This document shows positions 22,640-33,998 of a DNA stretch of 64,000 bases, piece after piece (the stretch's first letter is position 1; every line of letters begins with the position of its first letter). Under the pieces are notes generated by a model that was not told the DNA's origin, made no database searches, and worked only from the letters and a program-made list of their open reading frames with translations. Both the position numbers and the translations under genes were made by a program. Origin of the DNA: Hexactinellida sp. DTS-2022 (lineage: Eukaryota > Porifera > Hexactinellida); NCBI GenBank assembly GCA_028753945.1, contig JAPNXP010000001.1, positions 1,054,001 to 1,118,000 of the forward strand, in the 5' to 3' direction.

Positions 22640-23644
22640 AGTTGTAAAAAAATAGGAATGCTTTATCATGTTAATTCAAATGGAGACAATGGTATGGTAC
22701 TGATAAACCTTATCGTAACTAAACATCATGCTATGACTAGTTAGTTTTAGTTTATAATATAAATAATTAATACAATAATACAAATTTCTAAGTAAACCAC
22801 TTCATATGAGAGAATTGATGTAAACTTTCAGTTAATTAATTCAGTTATTAAATTATTAAGACTTAGAAACAAATTTTGTTTATTGCAGAAATTTGTCTAT
22901 TAACATATCGTAACAATAATAACAATAATTAGTGCAAATAGTAATACACAACATTGAACAATAACGATTAATTTCAGTATACTGCCATATTTGGCTTACG
23001 TTATAACGAGAGTTCGCTGTATAGTTAATTAAGTTGAATGATATAATAGTCGTTAAAGATGCTAATCAAATCTTTTTACAGGGTTTTATCCATAACCGTA
23101 ATACAAGTATACAAAATCCAGGCGATATGGAATTTATGTTTGCTCAGTTCTACCACTTCGATAAAACCTGCTTCGTAGCAGAGTATGCAAACAGTGCAGT
23201 ATACTGAATAGACAACTGTTCAGGGAATTGTGGCCAAATAATTTTTTGACGGAAATAAATTCTTAGATAAAAATGAAATTAATATGAAGAAGTCAACATA
23301 AGTTTGTACTTGCCATGAAAACTATCTGATTAACTGTTATAATCACATTCTCACATCGAGGTAAATCATCTTGCTGGTGATAACAAAAACTGTCTAATCG
23401 GTAAATAATCATTCGGAATTCCTTCGGGGATTAGCTGGTATATACTGTTTTTCGAGTGTAAATGAATTAAACAGGAAATTAAACAGAATAATCATGGAAT
23501 TTATTCTAGTAATTCCTACGAGTATTGCGCACAAAATTTTGGGATAGGCAAATTTTTAAAAGATAACTTTAGACAGACTTTTCCACAAATTAACACAATT
23601 TAAAAATACATATCAAAAATTCATAATGTTCGTAATCTTAAACA

Positions 23645-25387
23645 TTACTGAAAAATAGTTTTAGACTTTTCAAACATATACTTTTTAAATCTTAACGTTA
23701 CACTTATGGACTCATAATGTTCATCACCAACATTTTTTTCATTTCCTTTCTTCTTAACTGGTTGCAAAAGTAGTTTACTTGATTCGAATAAACCGGAATT
23801 TAAACGTATCCTGACCTTACCGCTGCTACCGAAGGTTCCCTCTATAGTTCCTATCTCGCCAGTCGATAGAGTCACTTTCTTATTCACAAACAAATCTATA
23901 TTCGTTTCCTTTTTGAACAAAGATTTAACGATAACAGTATAATCATCAAGGATTCGCTCCACGATTCCTTCTTTCTGTTTATACTTAATCACTTTCAGGT
24001 TAGGCAGCACTGTGTTAGCATAATTTTTGTCGGTTATAGACCACAAGACATTTCCTTGAAAAGCGAGACGACACAAATTACTGTGAATATCAGTGTCGAG
24101 CTTAGAAGCAATCAAGAGAGCGTCAAGAGAGCAAATTACAGGTTTCTCAAACTCCAACAATGCAAACACTTTAGTCGGAGTAGATTCCACACAGTTTTTA
24201 CAGGCCCCTCCGTCTGAGACCGGGGCAGGCGACTCCTCTGAGCTCTTCGTTTGTGAGCTAGAAAAGTCGTCAACAAAGAGGTACTCCTGTGCGAAAGTAA
24301 ACTCCTGCGAGGCCGCATCAGGTAGCAGGGAGAATAGCAGAATATTCGCCATGGCAGTCTCATGTCCGATTGAGATGTGCAGCTTGCTCTTAGAGGTTAT
24401 CGGGAACTTGAAGAAGGGGATCTTGTTAACCTGCACTACGGCCGCGTAGAGACACTGGACAGCTCCCGGAGAGCAGAGGAGGCCGCGCTCCAGGAGCTTA
24501 GGCTCGAAATGAGTGACGCATATTCCCAAACGGTCCCCCTGCATCGCCCTCTGGACGGGCTGTCTGAACATCTGCATGGACTTAACCTTCCTGTTGAGCG
24601 AGAGCGCGGGTACAAGCACCGGGTCGTTAACACGGATGCTCCCACTCAGAACAGTGCCGGTCATCACAGTGCCCTGTCCCCGAATGAGGAAGCAGTGATC
24701 CACTGCGAATAGAAACTCTCCTTTGGGAGATCTCTTCGGCAAATCCGTGTGAGCATTCAAGCTACCAACGAGCTCCCGCACCCCGATTGCTCTGTCCATA
24801 CTGGTCTCTACTCCCTCTGGACGAGCAGAGACCGGCACGAAGGCCACTGCCTCTATCCCCATACCCTCCAGGGTCTTCCTCATTCTCTTTATCGTCTTCT
24901 CCACGCTCGCGGCTCTCTTGGCCTCCTCTAGCAGGTCTACCTTGTTGAGCACGACGAGTAGCTTCCGGCCAGTGATGCGGCAAATAACGAGACACTCGGC
25001 GGTCTGTGTCTGTATGCCCTTGGTGACATCCAGCACCAAGAGCATCATGTCTATTATCTGCGCGCCTCCGATTATAGTGCGGATTAGCGAGGCGTGGCCC
25101 GGGCAGTCCACGAGTGTGTACTGCAGGTGTGACACCTGGTCCGGGAGCTGAGCGCGCAGGTGTGCAGGCACAGGCGTGAGGAAGCAGGAGAATCCCAGGT
25201 CCAGAGTGATGCCGCGCTCCTTGCTCTGTCTGCTCTTATCGAACGCAGCTGTCGACGCCACTGTGCTGAGCACGGCGCAGAGACTGGTCTTCCCGCAGTC
25301 CACGTGACCCAGCACCCCCACGTTAATATTGAGCACTTCCTGTGGGGGCACCTGTGTTCCGACAGGCTCAGCTGACTCGCTAGCCAT
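23645..25387 (-). CDS. EEFSEC: Selenocysteine-specific elongation factor
   Basis: This single exon encodes 580 residues (human is 596). It delivers Sec-tRNA to the ribosome at UGA codons with SECIS-binding protein. The P loop is GHVDCGKT (27-34). ERGITLDLGF matches the switch-I element of this family, followed by DCPGH and NKVD. Domains II and III follow. The C-terminal domain IV (about 430-580) is the SelB/eEFSec-specific extension, ending in a basic RFKKYMFEKSK, likely a nuclear or RNA-binding tail. Its presence implies that this organism makes selenoproteins. Confidence 0.95.
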   Translation of the reverse strand: MASESAEPVGTQVPPQEVLNINVGVLGHVDCGKTSLCAVLSTVASTAAFDKSRQSKERGITLDLGFSCFLTPVPAHLRAQLPDQVSHLQYTLVDCPGHASLIRTIIGGAQIIDMMLLVLDVTKGIQTQTAECLVICRITGRKLLVVLNKVDLLEEAKRAASVEKTIKRMRKTLEGMGIEAVAFVPVSARPEGVETSMDRAIGVRELVGSLNAHTDLPKRSPKGEFLFAVDHCFLIRGQGTVMTGTVLSGSIRVNDPVLVPALSLNRKVKSMQMFRQPVQRAMQGDRLGICVTHFEPKLLERGLLCSPGAVQCLYAAVVQVNKIPFFKFPITSKSKLHISIGHETAMANILLFSLLPDAASQEFTFAQEYLFVDDFSSSQTKSSEESPAPVSDGGACKNCVESTPTKVFALLEFEKPVICSLDALLIASKLDTDIHSNLCRLAFQGNVLWSITDKNYANTVLPNLKVIKYKQKEGIVERILDDYTVIVKSLFKKETNIDLFVNKKVTLSTGEIGTIEGTFGSSGKVRIRLNSGLFESSKLLLQPVKKKGNEKNVGDEHYESISVTLRFKKYMFEKSKTIFQ

Positions 25388-25891
25388 GAATAGGCAGTCT
25401 TTTGTATCTGGAACTACTTGTTATACGTACAATAATTGTTTATTAATCTCTTTTCAGCTCATGCAGCAAATACCAATTGGTATATAAGCACAGTTAATAT
25501 AAGTTATTAATAAATAGTACATATATGATAATTTGAATTATGATAGTCCTTGTATAGCTTATGTGGATATAAAATAGGATTGGAAATTGGTTTGACGCAC
25601 GCAACTCACTGGTCATATAGTGTACGAAGGAGCGCTAAAATTAGGAACTATTTCTACAAACTCAATTTAGGGTCTTAAAATGATTGGGGCCATACTAGCA
25701 TATTAGTAATATAATAAGGAAATACCAAGAATAAAACATTTCAACACTAACCTGTGACGTAGCAATTACTATTAGTTGTGTAATGCGAACCACTAATTCA
25801 AACTGAAAATATACTATCTCTGTACACCTGATGGACTATATTTCCTGTAGTGAGAACATATCTCCTCTTTGGCATAAAATGTGGTCAGCCA
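25388..25891. other. AT-rich spacer
   Basis: No feature is seen beyond the eEFSec leader and the EXOC6 3' flank. Confidence 0.5.
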
Positions 25892-28836
25892 TTAGTTGGT
25901 GTCACGAGGCTTTCTCTCCTTCAACCCATTGATTCTCTGTATAATCATATCGTAGTAGTTCTCTCGAGCTTCTGTAGAAGGGTTCGATTCCTTTTTCGCA
26001 GAAAGAATACCTTTCTTCTTGGGCTTTTTAGGGAACTCGGATAATCTTACTTTTTTAATGACTGTATTAACAGTGACAGGCAACAGGTCAGGGTACATTG
26101 GCCCGCTACACTCGAAGTCTGTAATGAATCCACTCCAGTCCCCGGAGAGGGCCAGCTTGATCAGCTGACGCAGCGGAGCGTATTCCAGCAGAATCTCTTT
26201 GCTCGAGATTCCGAGACGATGGACCTATAACAGTGAAGTGGATTTAATTGGGTAATCGGGAAATATATCAGGATCATTCAAGGAATTTCAAATAAATTCC
26301 ACTGTAACCAGAATAAAGATAGCAAGTTCTTAAGAAATAACTACTTACTGTAAACTGAATTTTCTAAAAGAATGCTAATTAAATTCAGTTCTTTAGTAAT
26401 TAACATTGAAAATTAGACTTAGAAGCTAATGGCAACAAGTAGTTGTTAGAATAAACTAATCATATTTTTAATACGTGGGAAATTGTAATTAATTAAGTCT
26501 AGGAAATTTATTGTCCACTATTCAACTAACGATAAATTAAATTAACTTCCAATAAATTGCAGATAAGAAAGTTCAAAAATTAATTACCAACTCATATATA
26601 GATTATTAGAGCAATTAATAGTAAAGTTCAACATTTCAATTGGTTAGTGCAGTACCAGGGATGCAGGTAATCCCTGTGGCTAGCAACCTACCTGCGAGCT
26701 CTGCGAGTATGACTCGAGAGCGTTGAGATCAGTATCGAACGATAGGAACCAGTTCAGAGAGATGGCCGGCACATCTGTACACAGAATCATGTTCTGAATC
26801 TCCGCACTCATGTGTCTGCATGACGTAATGCACAGCTGTCTCGACAGCTCCAGGGGAAGCGATTTGAAGGTCTCCAGCATTATATCCACGTAGTGCAGGG
26901 CATCCTCAATGAATCTACTCTTGGACGCGTGTGTCGCGCCCGGCTTGCACTCCCATTCGTACTCGGCGCTCTCCACAAAGTCAGATAGCTTGGAGCAGAG
27001 AAGAACCATCATCTGCTCCTCGCAGTCCTTGCACGCGTCTCGCATAACCTGAGCCCCGTGCATTCGTACGGTGTGCGGCCCCTCGTTACGGGTCTGCGTT
27101 GTCTTGGAGATAAACTTGCTCAGCTCAGCACAGGAACCCTCCACGTATCTGAAGTCCACGTAGACCTGCGCCAGCTGCTGCACCTGCAGACGCGTGTTGC
27201 GCACTAACAGATTCAGCTGCGAGGAGAGGGTGCGCTGGAACAGCTGATTGATAGACTTGCGGACTCGCTCGTCTACGTCGGTCTGACTCAGGTTGAGTTT
27301 GTAAGTGAAGAGATTGCAGTTCTTAATGAAGTTTTTAAGCAAATTGAAGGTCTGTAGGACTAGCTCTGAGAACTTAAACTGTTTCGGGAAAGCAGCGTGC
27401 GCGAGGTCTGGGTCGTGGAAATTAAGTGTAGAACAGACCTAATGAACAGAATAACATACGTATGTCTATATAAGGAGTGGTATAAGAAAGGAGACTACTT
27501 TTTGGTACTCTCCCTCTGTTTTGACTGAGACAGGAATAAACGTGGATCGTCGGAAGTCCCTAGCGAAATCGTCAGCGAAGTTCTTCATAAGAATGTCCAC
27601 ATACATCTCTCTCAGTTCCAGCAGCAGTTCGAACAGCTTCTCGACAGGGAATCCGTAGGAACGCATCGTCTGGCAGAACCAAACCACCAGCTCCTTGATG
27701 CCCATCAGCACAGATATCTCCCTGCAGGTGGTGCTGTGCGAACGCAGCACGGCCATTATCCGGTGCACCGCCATGTTCCAGAGGTCCCCCGCCACCGCCG
27801 CGGTCACCAACCCCTGCGTGGTGTGCAGCACCGTGTCTTCCACCACGAAGAAGCCGGCTATCTGGAAGAAGTAGCTCTTGAACAGCTGCAGCGAGTCCTC
27901 CCACTGCCCGTGTCGCTGCTGCAGCACCAGACGCGCCTGGCGGTGGCGCTGGTCGCGGTAGTACGACTCGAACTCCTCCCGCGCACCAAGCACGGAGTAG
28001 ATGTGCAGACACTTGTAGACGGGGGAGAAGCTTAGCAGGTCCTGAGCACACAGGTCGTTCTCCTGCTCCTGGGACGGGTTTATGCGGGAGATGACCTCTT
28101 TGAGGAGATCTATGTTCGAGTGCCGCAAGGTCTGATGCATGGCCACCTCCCCGATGTACTCGCTCTTCTCGCGGACCTTCTCCAGGAACTCCCGAATGTC
28201 GGCTCGGCTCTTCTTCTTTATCAGCTGTCGGATGTCGGGGATGCGCTCCGTCATAAGACTGCAGAAAGTGAACTGGGCCACCTTAGGCAGCGTGACGTGC
28301 TCGAGGTGCTCCAGGGTCTTGAGGGCGCCGTAGTGCTGCTTCTTGTCGATCTGTTCCAGCAGTCGGCAGTACATTTCCAAAGCGGGGATGCACATGGTCA
28401 CGTTCTCTATGGTGCGCATTATGTTAAGCTGCACGTTGCGCCCCTGCTCCAGCTCAGAGAACTTGGAGAGCACGTTGCTGCCGGAGAGTTGGTTAGATCT
28501 GTCCACCTTGATTATTTGGTCTTTGAGGGAATCTGCGTCGCCGCGGACCTCGTCCAGCTTGCCCACCGCCTCTATGAATCCTTGGTAATTCTTGTTGCAC
28601 ATCCGCTCTATCTCCTTGGAGTTGCTCTGGAGTCGCAGCTCCAGCGCCTGTTCGAACTCAGCCTGCTCGTCCGAGTCGTACACGCTGCGAATCGTGGCGC
28701 TGACCTGTCCGCTGCCCGCCTCGATCTCCTCCAGGAGCCGCTCGAACTTGCCAGACACGAACAGCTGAGCCAGTGAGTCCTTCTTGTCCTCCAGCGCAGA
28801 CAAGGATGAATTCGGCTCCAAAGATTCCAACGCCAT
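25892..28836 (-). CDS. EXOC6: Exocyst complex component 6 (Sec15), 3 exons
   Basis: Exons are 28836-27499, 27438-26692 and 26224-25892. All junctions are phase 0 and the model encodes 805 residues; human EXOC6 has 804. Introns are 60 and 467 bp. Role: the exocyst subunit that tethers secretory vesicles to the plasma membrane and binds active Rab11/Sec4 through its C-terminal helical domain. The N-terminal helical region shows SLKDQIIKVDRSNQ, and the central CorEx-type region contains YYRDQRHRQARLVLQQ. Exon 1 ends EGEYQK and exon 2 opens with VCSTLNFHDPDL, which aligns with the family. The last exon has a basic tail. Confidence 0.95.
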
Positions 28837-29114
28837 TACTAGCTAGTTATAAAGAGCAAGTAAATGAACCCAGAGATGGTCTTCAAATGCAAATAATAAA
28901 TAAGTATGTCATGAAATATTGGTTCGATGGATCATTATTTCCCCGGTGTCAGAGGAGATCCACTTCCCTCATCTTTTAGTTCCCGAACAATATTTCCTAG
29001 GAAATACTGTTCCCCCGAACAATATTTGCCTTGGATAAGCAAGGCATTTGTATTACTTAGGAGACAGGACCCCCCTGGACGAAGCTGGGCATTTTAACCA
29101 AGCCAAGAAAAGAA

Positions 29115-29560
29115 GATTCCCTAGAGGGGAACAAACCGAACAATTTTAAAGATAAAGAAATAGTCTAGGGGAAACAAAACGGCCTAAGGGTAAATAAAGG
29201 GCCTAACGAGAAAAGAAAGGGCCTAAAGGGAAGCAAAATAATCTAAGGCTTATACCATATATAATTAGTTACACGACAAAGTAGAAAATTTTCATAAAAT
29301 ATTGCATATATTTCGAACAAAAAGGACATTTTTTAAGCAGCGATTCCTTTCAACAATCACAGCTGGAAAATTAATTAGCCCAATTTGTAAATACATATAC
29401 AGTAGACTCTGCATAATACGAACACAGATAAGGAGTACAAGGAAGGCAAATAAAGAGGCTAAGGAGAAACAAAAAGGCATAATGAGAACATAAGGGCCTA
29501 AGCCCTAAAGGGACGCAAAAGAGCCTAAGGGAAACAAGGGCCTAATGGAGAATAAAAATT
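29115..29560. repeat. Degenerate short tandem repeats, GGCCTAAGGGAAACAAA type
   Basis: Units of about 17-22 bp (GGCCTAAGGGTAAATAAA, GGCCTAACGAGAAAAGAAA, GGCCTAAAGGGAAGCAAAA and variants) occur at about 29125-29250 and again at 29440-29550. They are interrupted by about 190 bp of unrelated DNA that contains a transposon end. Confidence 0.65.
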
Positions 29561-29625
29561 ATCCGATAGAGATATTAATACCCCTGTAAGCGCGTTTTGG
29601 GTATCCAGCGATTTAGGGATCCCCG

Positions 29626-29686
29626 TCCCTATATCGCTAGCGTTTTAGGGACCCCTTGGATCCCAAAAACGCTAGCGATATAGGGA
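29626..29686. repeat. Hairpin with 26-bp arms
   Basis: The left arm (29626-29651, TCCCTATATCGCTAGCG onward) and the right arm (29661-29686) are complementary at 25 of 26 positions around a 9-bp loop. The word TATAGGGA also recurs just outside. It may be a fold-back element remnant. Confidence 0.75.
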
Positions 29687-29759
29687 TCAATTCAGAGATA
29701 TAGGGACCCCACCCAAGGCCACCCATATAGAACCTATAGGCACAAGGCATACCCTAGGC

Positions 29760-29912
29760 CAGGGTTTTTTTAAGGCCGATCTTGGTGTAAAATTTGCACC
29801 AAAGTTTTTTGGAATTACACCACGATTCGGGTCGGCAGCGGCCTCTGCAGTGTTGAGTTACACCAAGGCCGCGCTGAGTTGCACCAAGGTCTGAACCTTA
29901 AAAAAAAACCTG
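29760..29912. mobile_element. hAT-type MITE, copy 2
   Basis: The 153-bp element is homologous to 3324-3447. Ends are CAGGGTTTTTTTAAGG and complement CAGGTTTTTTTTTAAGG. Flanks CCCTAGGC and CCTTAGGC match at 7 of 8. It contains an extra internal duplication of GAGTTNCACCAAGG relative to copy 1. Confidence 0.8.
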
Positions 29913-29963
29913 CCTTAGGCCAACTAAATAAAACCTATACGCTCAAGGCATAGTCTCTATATA

Positions 29964-30033
29964 CAGGTGCAACCTCGATTATCCGGACTTTTTGGGAACA
30001 CTCAAATGAGTCCGGATAATCGAGGTTGCATTG
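29964..30033. mobile_element. 70-bp hairpin MITE with TA flanks
   Basis: Near-complete inverted repeat: the left end GTGCAACCTCGATTATCCGG (after CAG) and the right end complement TGCAACCTCGATTATCCGGA pair over about 23 bp. TA lies on both sides. A decayed related end is at about 7690. Confidence 0.7.
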
Positions 30034-30051
30034 TATTGCCCAAAGAAATTA

Positions 30052-30217
30052 CTTATATAGAGCTGAGCTTTGTAGAGTTCAGTTTTTCACTATGTGTATT
30101 CATGCACTGAGAAAGGTCAGTTTTTTTTCCAGAGTTTGAAATTGACCTTTAGAAAGTAAGCCTGGGCTTTTAGTATGGGAAAAAATCTGAACTCTACAAA
30201 GCTCAGCTCTATATAAG
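30052..30217. mobile_element. 166-bp MITE with perfect 31-bp inverted ends
   Basis: The arms 30052-30082 and 30187-30217 (starting CTTATATAGAGCTGAGCTTT) are exact complements. The interior is not coding. No clear target duplication was found, so the superfamily is unknown. Confidence 0.75.
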
Positions 30218-30363
30218 GATTCCCTTGCCCAAATACTTCACTATCTTTAGTTTTTGAGTGATAAATAGAAAAATAGAAAGTTAAAAATCTTTCTAAGTGA
30301 AAAATAGAAAGAGGATCGATATATTTTGTAAACGTCGTACTCAGGAAGGAGAAAAATTATACA

Positions 30364-30477
30364 ATGTGCAGATTGTTCACGAAGAATGTATGCGGATCGC
30401 CGGATCCCGATACTGGCGTGGCCGCGTGGACAGACCCAAACTATAAATGGGCGTGTGAAATTTGCAAAGAAATGTAG
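30364..30477 (+). pseudogene. GC-richer 37-codon ORF, possible gene or transposon fragment
   Basis: A short island of higher GC reads open in two frames. One starts at ATG 30364 and contains VCGSPDPDTGVAAWTDPNYK and WACEICKEM. The other contains a CADC motif. It may be the relic of a zinc-binding domain. No flanking coding context is seen. Confidence 0.25.
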
Positions 30478-30650
30478 TAGGCCAGATAAATGAGATAATT
30501 ACCTATCTACAGACTACGTAACTGTGACCAATCTATATCAAGTAGTCACATAATTAGGTACTTTAGACCTTTAATTTAGGATATACTCACTTTATGTAAA
30601 CTTAGGTACCTAAATCTCTAGTAATTTAGGGCACAGAAACGAGGATACCT

Positions 30651-30915
30651 AACTTCTAGGTTGATTTTGAATTTTCATTAATTTGTTTACCTATTTTGTG
30701 TAAACAACAACAACAAATATTCATATCACAAATTTATAAACGCGAAATTCGTGTTCAGTATACTTGTTTACCTATAATACCCGTTGAAAGCTAACTTCTA
30801 GGTCGATTTTGAATTTTCATAAATTTGTTTACTATTTGTGTAAACAACAACAATAAATACGTATTCATATTATAAATTTATAAATGCGAAATTCGAAATC
30901 AGCATTGTTTACCAA
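30651..30915. repeat. Tandem duplication, period 142 bp
   Basis: Two diverged copies, from 30651 and 30793, both start AACTTCTAGGTYGATTTTGA and share GTGTAAACAACAACAA and AAATTTATAAAYGCGAAATT. Confidence 0.8.
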
Positions 30916-31278
30916 TTATAACATTTGTTTACCTATACCTATTATAACATTTGAAACTTAGTCTCTATCTCAATTATAAATGCGGTTGCTAGTCCCCCAT
31001 CACTTTAATATACAATCCGGACAAACACACAACAATCGAGATTTAATAATATAGTAGATTGACTTTTAGTCAACCACTAAAAGAAATGTTGTCGCCTAGT
31101 TGGCATTGCTGTAATTTTAGATTTTTACATTTGTTACAATGAAATAATTGAGTCACAAGACTCACAACCAACAATCTATCAAAGAGAATATGATATGGAA
31201 AACTATAGGAAAAAGCATAGGTAAAAGGCTATATACCAATATCATGTACGGAGTTGTATTCAGATTCAAATATTTGCA

Positions 31279-32763
31279 ATGACTAGACTTGTAATTGAGG
31301 CGGCTATTTTGCTCGCCTTGGTTCACCTCTTGCTACCACTGGGGTCATCTACCCCACTAGATGACTACTTGAATAGACCAGACAGTTCTTATGAATATGA
31401 AATTGTAACTACGAAATATCTTGAAAAAGAGGGACTAACACAATATTATGTGAATATGACATCACAAACCTGGCTTAGTTCAGATCTAGTTAGTCAGTCC
31501 AAATGGTACCACTATCTGATTGTGAACATTCCGGATCAGCTGGACACAGATGACTACGCAACTCTGCACATAGGGGGTGGGGATAATAAGTACAACTTGC
31601 CTTCACAGAAAGATCAGGATGTAAAGATTGGCATGATGCTCGCTCTCTCCACAAACCTCATCACGGCCAGCCTCAAAATGATACCAAACCAACCAATTAG
31701 GTTTAGCGAAGACCCAGTTAAAAAGAATCGAGACGAAAGTTCACTGATTGCTTATACTTGGAGGCATTTCTTACAGAATACCAGCCAGCCCGAATACCTA
31801 GCGTATCTTCCAATGACAAAGGCAGTCGTAAGAGCACTGGACACCATCACACACTTAGTAAACGAAAGGAAGGAATTGAGTATAAAAAGATTCGGCGTAG
31901 TAGGCGCCTCGAAAAGGGGTTGGACCACCTGGACAGCTGCCCTGGTGGACACACGCATTATAGCTATTAGTCCCATCGTGTTAGACTTGGTAAACCTGTC
32001 ACCACTGCTACACCACATGTACAGAGCTTACGATGGATGGCCTTTTACTTTCAGGGATTACACACAAGAGAATATTACTGCAAATATAGACTCAAAGGAA
32101 TTTGAACTGATGATGGAAATAGTTGATCCTTACTGCTACTTCAAGCGTTTGGAGCGCAACAATATTTCTGTATTTCTGATAAACACCTGTGGAGATGAGT
32201 TCATGATGCCGGACGATAATTTCTACTTTTGGGATAAACTACCAGCTCCCAAGTACCTCAAGATGATTCCCAATGCAGAGCACTCCGATATAGGTCACAT
32301 CCTCGCAACTATAATGGATGTTGGAACTTTCTTTATTAGCGTAATCAATAACTATAAACTTCCCCAAGCTAATTGGACATTTGAGAATGTGGATAAGATA
32401 GCCAGAATTAATTTCTGGACTGATACAGCTCCGCTTGAGATTGTTCTATGGCATGCTACGACCCTGCCAGATAATCCTAAGAGGGACTTTAGGTTGTTTG
32501 CAGGTCCAGACCCAGACAGCCCTACGCCCCAATTAATCTTCTGGCATAAGAAGGAAACAACACAGGCAGGGAAACACTTGTATAAGGGCGAGGTGAGTGA
32601 ACCTGAGGTGGGTTGGACAGGATGTTTTATCGAAGCAACGTACTTATTCAAAATTAACGGAGCTACTAGAGTACTCCAGATAACTTCACAGGTTAATATC
32701 GTACCGAATACTTTCCCATACCCAGATTGCCATGGAGCTGGCTGTAAAGGGAAATTGGTATGA
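31279..32763 (+). CDS. Secreted AprA/PhoPQ-regulated-type protein (alpha/beta hydrolase-like)
   Basis: This single exon encodes 494 residues. It matches the family of bacterial PhoPQ-activated pathogenicity-related (PqaA) proteins and the Dictyostelium autocrine proliferation repressor AprA. The N-terminus is a signal peptide (LVIEAAILLALVHLLLPLGS). A nucleophile-elbow-like motif GASKRG (about 212-217), an Asp region (NTCGDEFMMPDD, about 306-317) and a His (NAEHSD, about 336-341) suggest a hydrolase triad, although enzymatic activity is not established for this family. Several N-x-S/T sites fit secretion. The family is widespread in bacteria and protists and patchy in animals, so transfer or repeated loss are both possible. 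Base composition is lower in GC than most neighbours. Confidence 0.82.
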   Translation: MTRLVIEAAILLALVHLLLPLGSSTPLDDYLNRPDSSYEYEIVTTKYLEKEGLTQYYVNMTSQTWLSSDLVSQSKWYHYLIVNIPDQLDTDDYATLHIGGGDNKYNLPSQKDQDVKIGMMLALSTNLITASLKMIPNQPIRFSEDPVKKNRDESSLIAYTWRHFLQNTSQPEYLAYLPMTKAVVRALDTITHLVNERKELSIKRFGVVGASKRGWTTWTAALVDTRIIAISPIVLDLVNLSPLLHHMYRAYDGWPFTFRDYTQENITANIDSKEFELMMEIVDPYCYFKRLERNNISVFLINTCGDEFMMPDDNFYFWDKLPAPKYLKMIPNAEHSDIGHILATIMDVGTFFISVINNYKLPQANWTFENVDKIARINFWTDTAPLEIVLWHATTLPDNPKRDFRLFAGPDPDSPTPQLIFWHKKETTQAGKHLYKGEVSEPEVGWTGCFIEATYLFKINGATRVLQITSQVNIVPNTFPYPDCHGAGCKGKLV

Positions 32764-32951
32764 TACTAATCTACTGTGGAAAATACGTTTTAATTAACTT
32801 TGTTGATAGTAAGTTGGAGTTAGTCGAATTTATTTATTGTTTGTATTATTTTATTGGATTTATTGAACGAATAATTTTATTTAATTCGATAAGAACGCCA
32901 AATTGTCAGCTATTTATTCAGCCACTTACGTATTACTCATCTTATTAAGAA

Positions 32952-33998
32952 ATGAGTCACGACGTTATCCCACTCCTACACACCCTCACACAGCGCACAG
33001 ACGAGGGATTGGTTACAGAGGACAGCCTGTTGCAGCTGTGCGAGGAACACAGGAATTTCCACATTTCAATCTGTGAGTGTTTGGAGCCCTATCAGCCTGG
33101 AGCTAGCGACGCCGCATACAAATGGCTGTTCCTGTGGCTCTCCAGTCACGCCACTGGTCTCAGACGCTACGCACTGCAGTTCATTCCCCCCATCCTGTCC
33201 ACCTACCTGTCCGCGCTATACTCGACAGAGGCTACGAGTGTCACACTCAAGAAGAGGTGTGAGATATGTCTCTCGGCGCTCCTCGGCCACCTGAGAGAGC
33301 CCCCGGGCCCCTCCGCCCTCTCCCTCAGCAGCGCCACTTCGCACTGCTCCCTCTACTTCTGTCCCGACACACCGCAGAGCGGGGCCCGGAGAGACAGCTC
33401 CTCCGAGGCCGCCACTCCGACGAGACACGCAGACCCAGCTAAGCCAGCTGTCGGGCAGAAGATAAATGGGTCCACGCGGCCAGTGATACTCCCACTTATC
33501 CTCGCGGCATTCACAGATGAACTCATCTCCGTGTCTACTTGTGTCAAGCTATCTTTCTGTAGATCCGTAACGATAATAACTGCTTCTGGCCTATCGGACA
33601 TTCCAGTGTCTCCCTACCTAACGCACTGCCTCAACAAACAAGACCCTCCGTCTCTCCAGCCACTGCAGAATCTGCAGGAGAGACAGCGAATACGCGTGTC
33701 GCAGCCTCTGTTAGTCGAGATGTGCCAGGGCCTTAAGTTCTGTCTGAACAGATCAGTGCTGCTAGCTACACTGCAGGCAGCAGAGTGTGTGTACTTCCGA
33801 TCTCTGCTGGAAGGCTTGCCGCAAGCTATGCTCTGTAGCAACGCGCTGCTGAACCTACTGTCCGAAGAGCTGCAGGAGGAAATGAGAGAGTTCGAATTGT
33901 CATCTCCTAAACAGGTGTCCACACCTGTAGATAGTGCAGGTGCTGACGCGACGCTTCAGTTTGAGAGAACTGAACACGTGGATTCAACAGTAGTGTAA
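32952..33998 (+). CDS. HYCC1: Hyccin-family protein (FAM126)
   Basis: This single exon encodes 348 residues, starting 188 bases after the preceding gene. The N-terminal 300 residues match the hyccin fold (YQPGASDAAYKWLFLWLSSH; VILPLILAAFTDELISVSTC). Role: a subunit of the PI4KA-TTC7 complex at the plasma membrane, supporting PI4P synthesis. The low-complexity tail of vertebrate hyccin is much reduced here. Confidence 0.88.
   Translation: MSHDVIPLLHTLTQRTDEGLVTEDSLLQLCEEHRNFHISICECLEPYQPGASDAAYKWLFLWLSSHATGLRRYALQFIPPILSTYLSALYSTEATSVTLKKRCEICLSALLGHLREPPGPSALSLSSATSHCSLYFCPDTPQSGARRDSSSEAATPTRHADPAKPAVGQKINGSTRPVILPLILAAFTDELISVSTCVKLSFCRSVTIITASGLSDIPVSPYLTHCLNKQDPPSLQPLQNLQERQRIRVSQPLLVEMCQGLKFCLNRSVLLATLQAAECVYFRSLLEGLPQAMLCSNALLNLLSEELQEEMREFELSSPKQVSTPVDSAGADATLQFERTEHVDSTVV

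Larger units (their letters stand above)
21490..23644. other. 2.2-kb AT-rich spacer
   Basis: It contains the MITE at 22003-22166, an uncertain ORF at 22277-22639, and a one-sided transposon end near 22996-23021 (its complement reads TACAGCGAACTCTCGTTATA). Nothing else is supported. Confidence 0.5.
28837..31278. other. 2.4-kb repeat-rich spacer
   Basis: It carries degenerate GGCCTAAGGG-type repeats, several inverted-repeat elements and a 142-bp duplication, listed separately. It also holds a near-palindrome at about 28985-29012 (GAACAATATTTCC, then TAGGAAATACTGTTC) and a one-sided TA-type transposon end at about 29400 (CAGTAGACTCTGCATAATAC). Confidence 0.6.
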
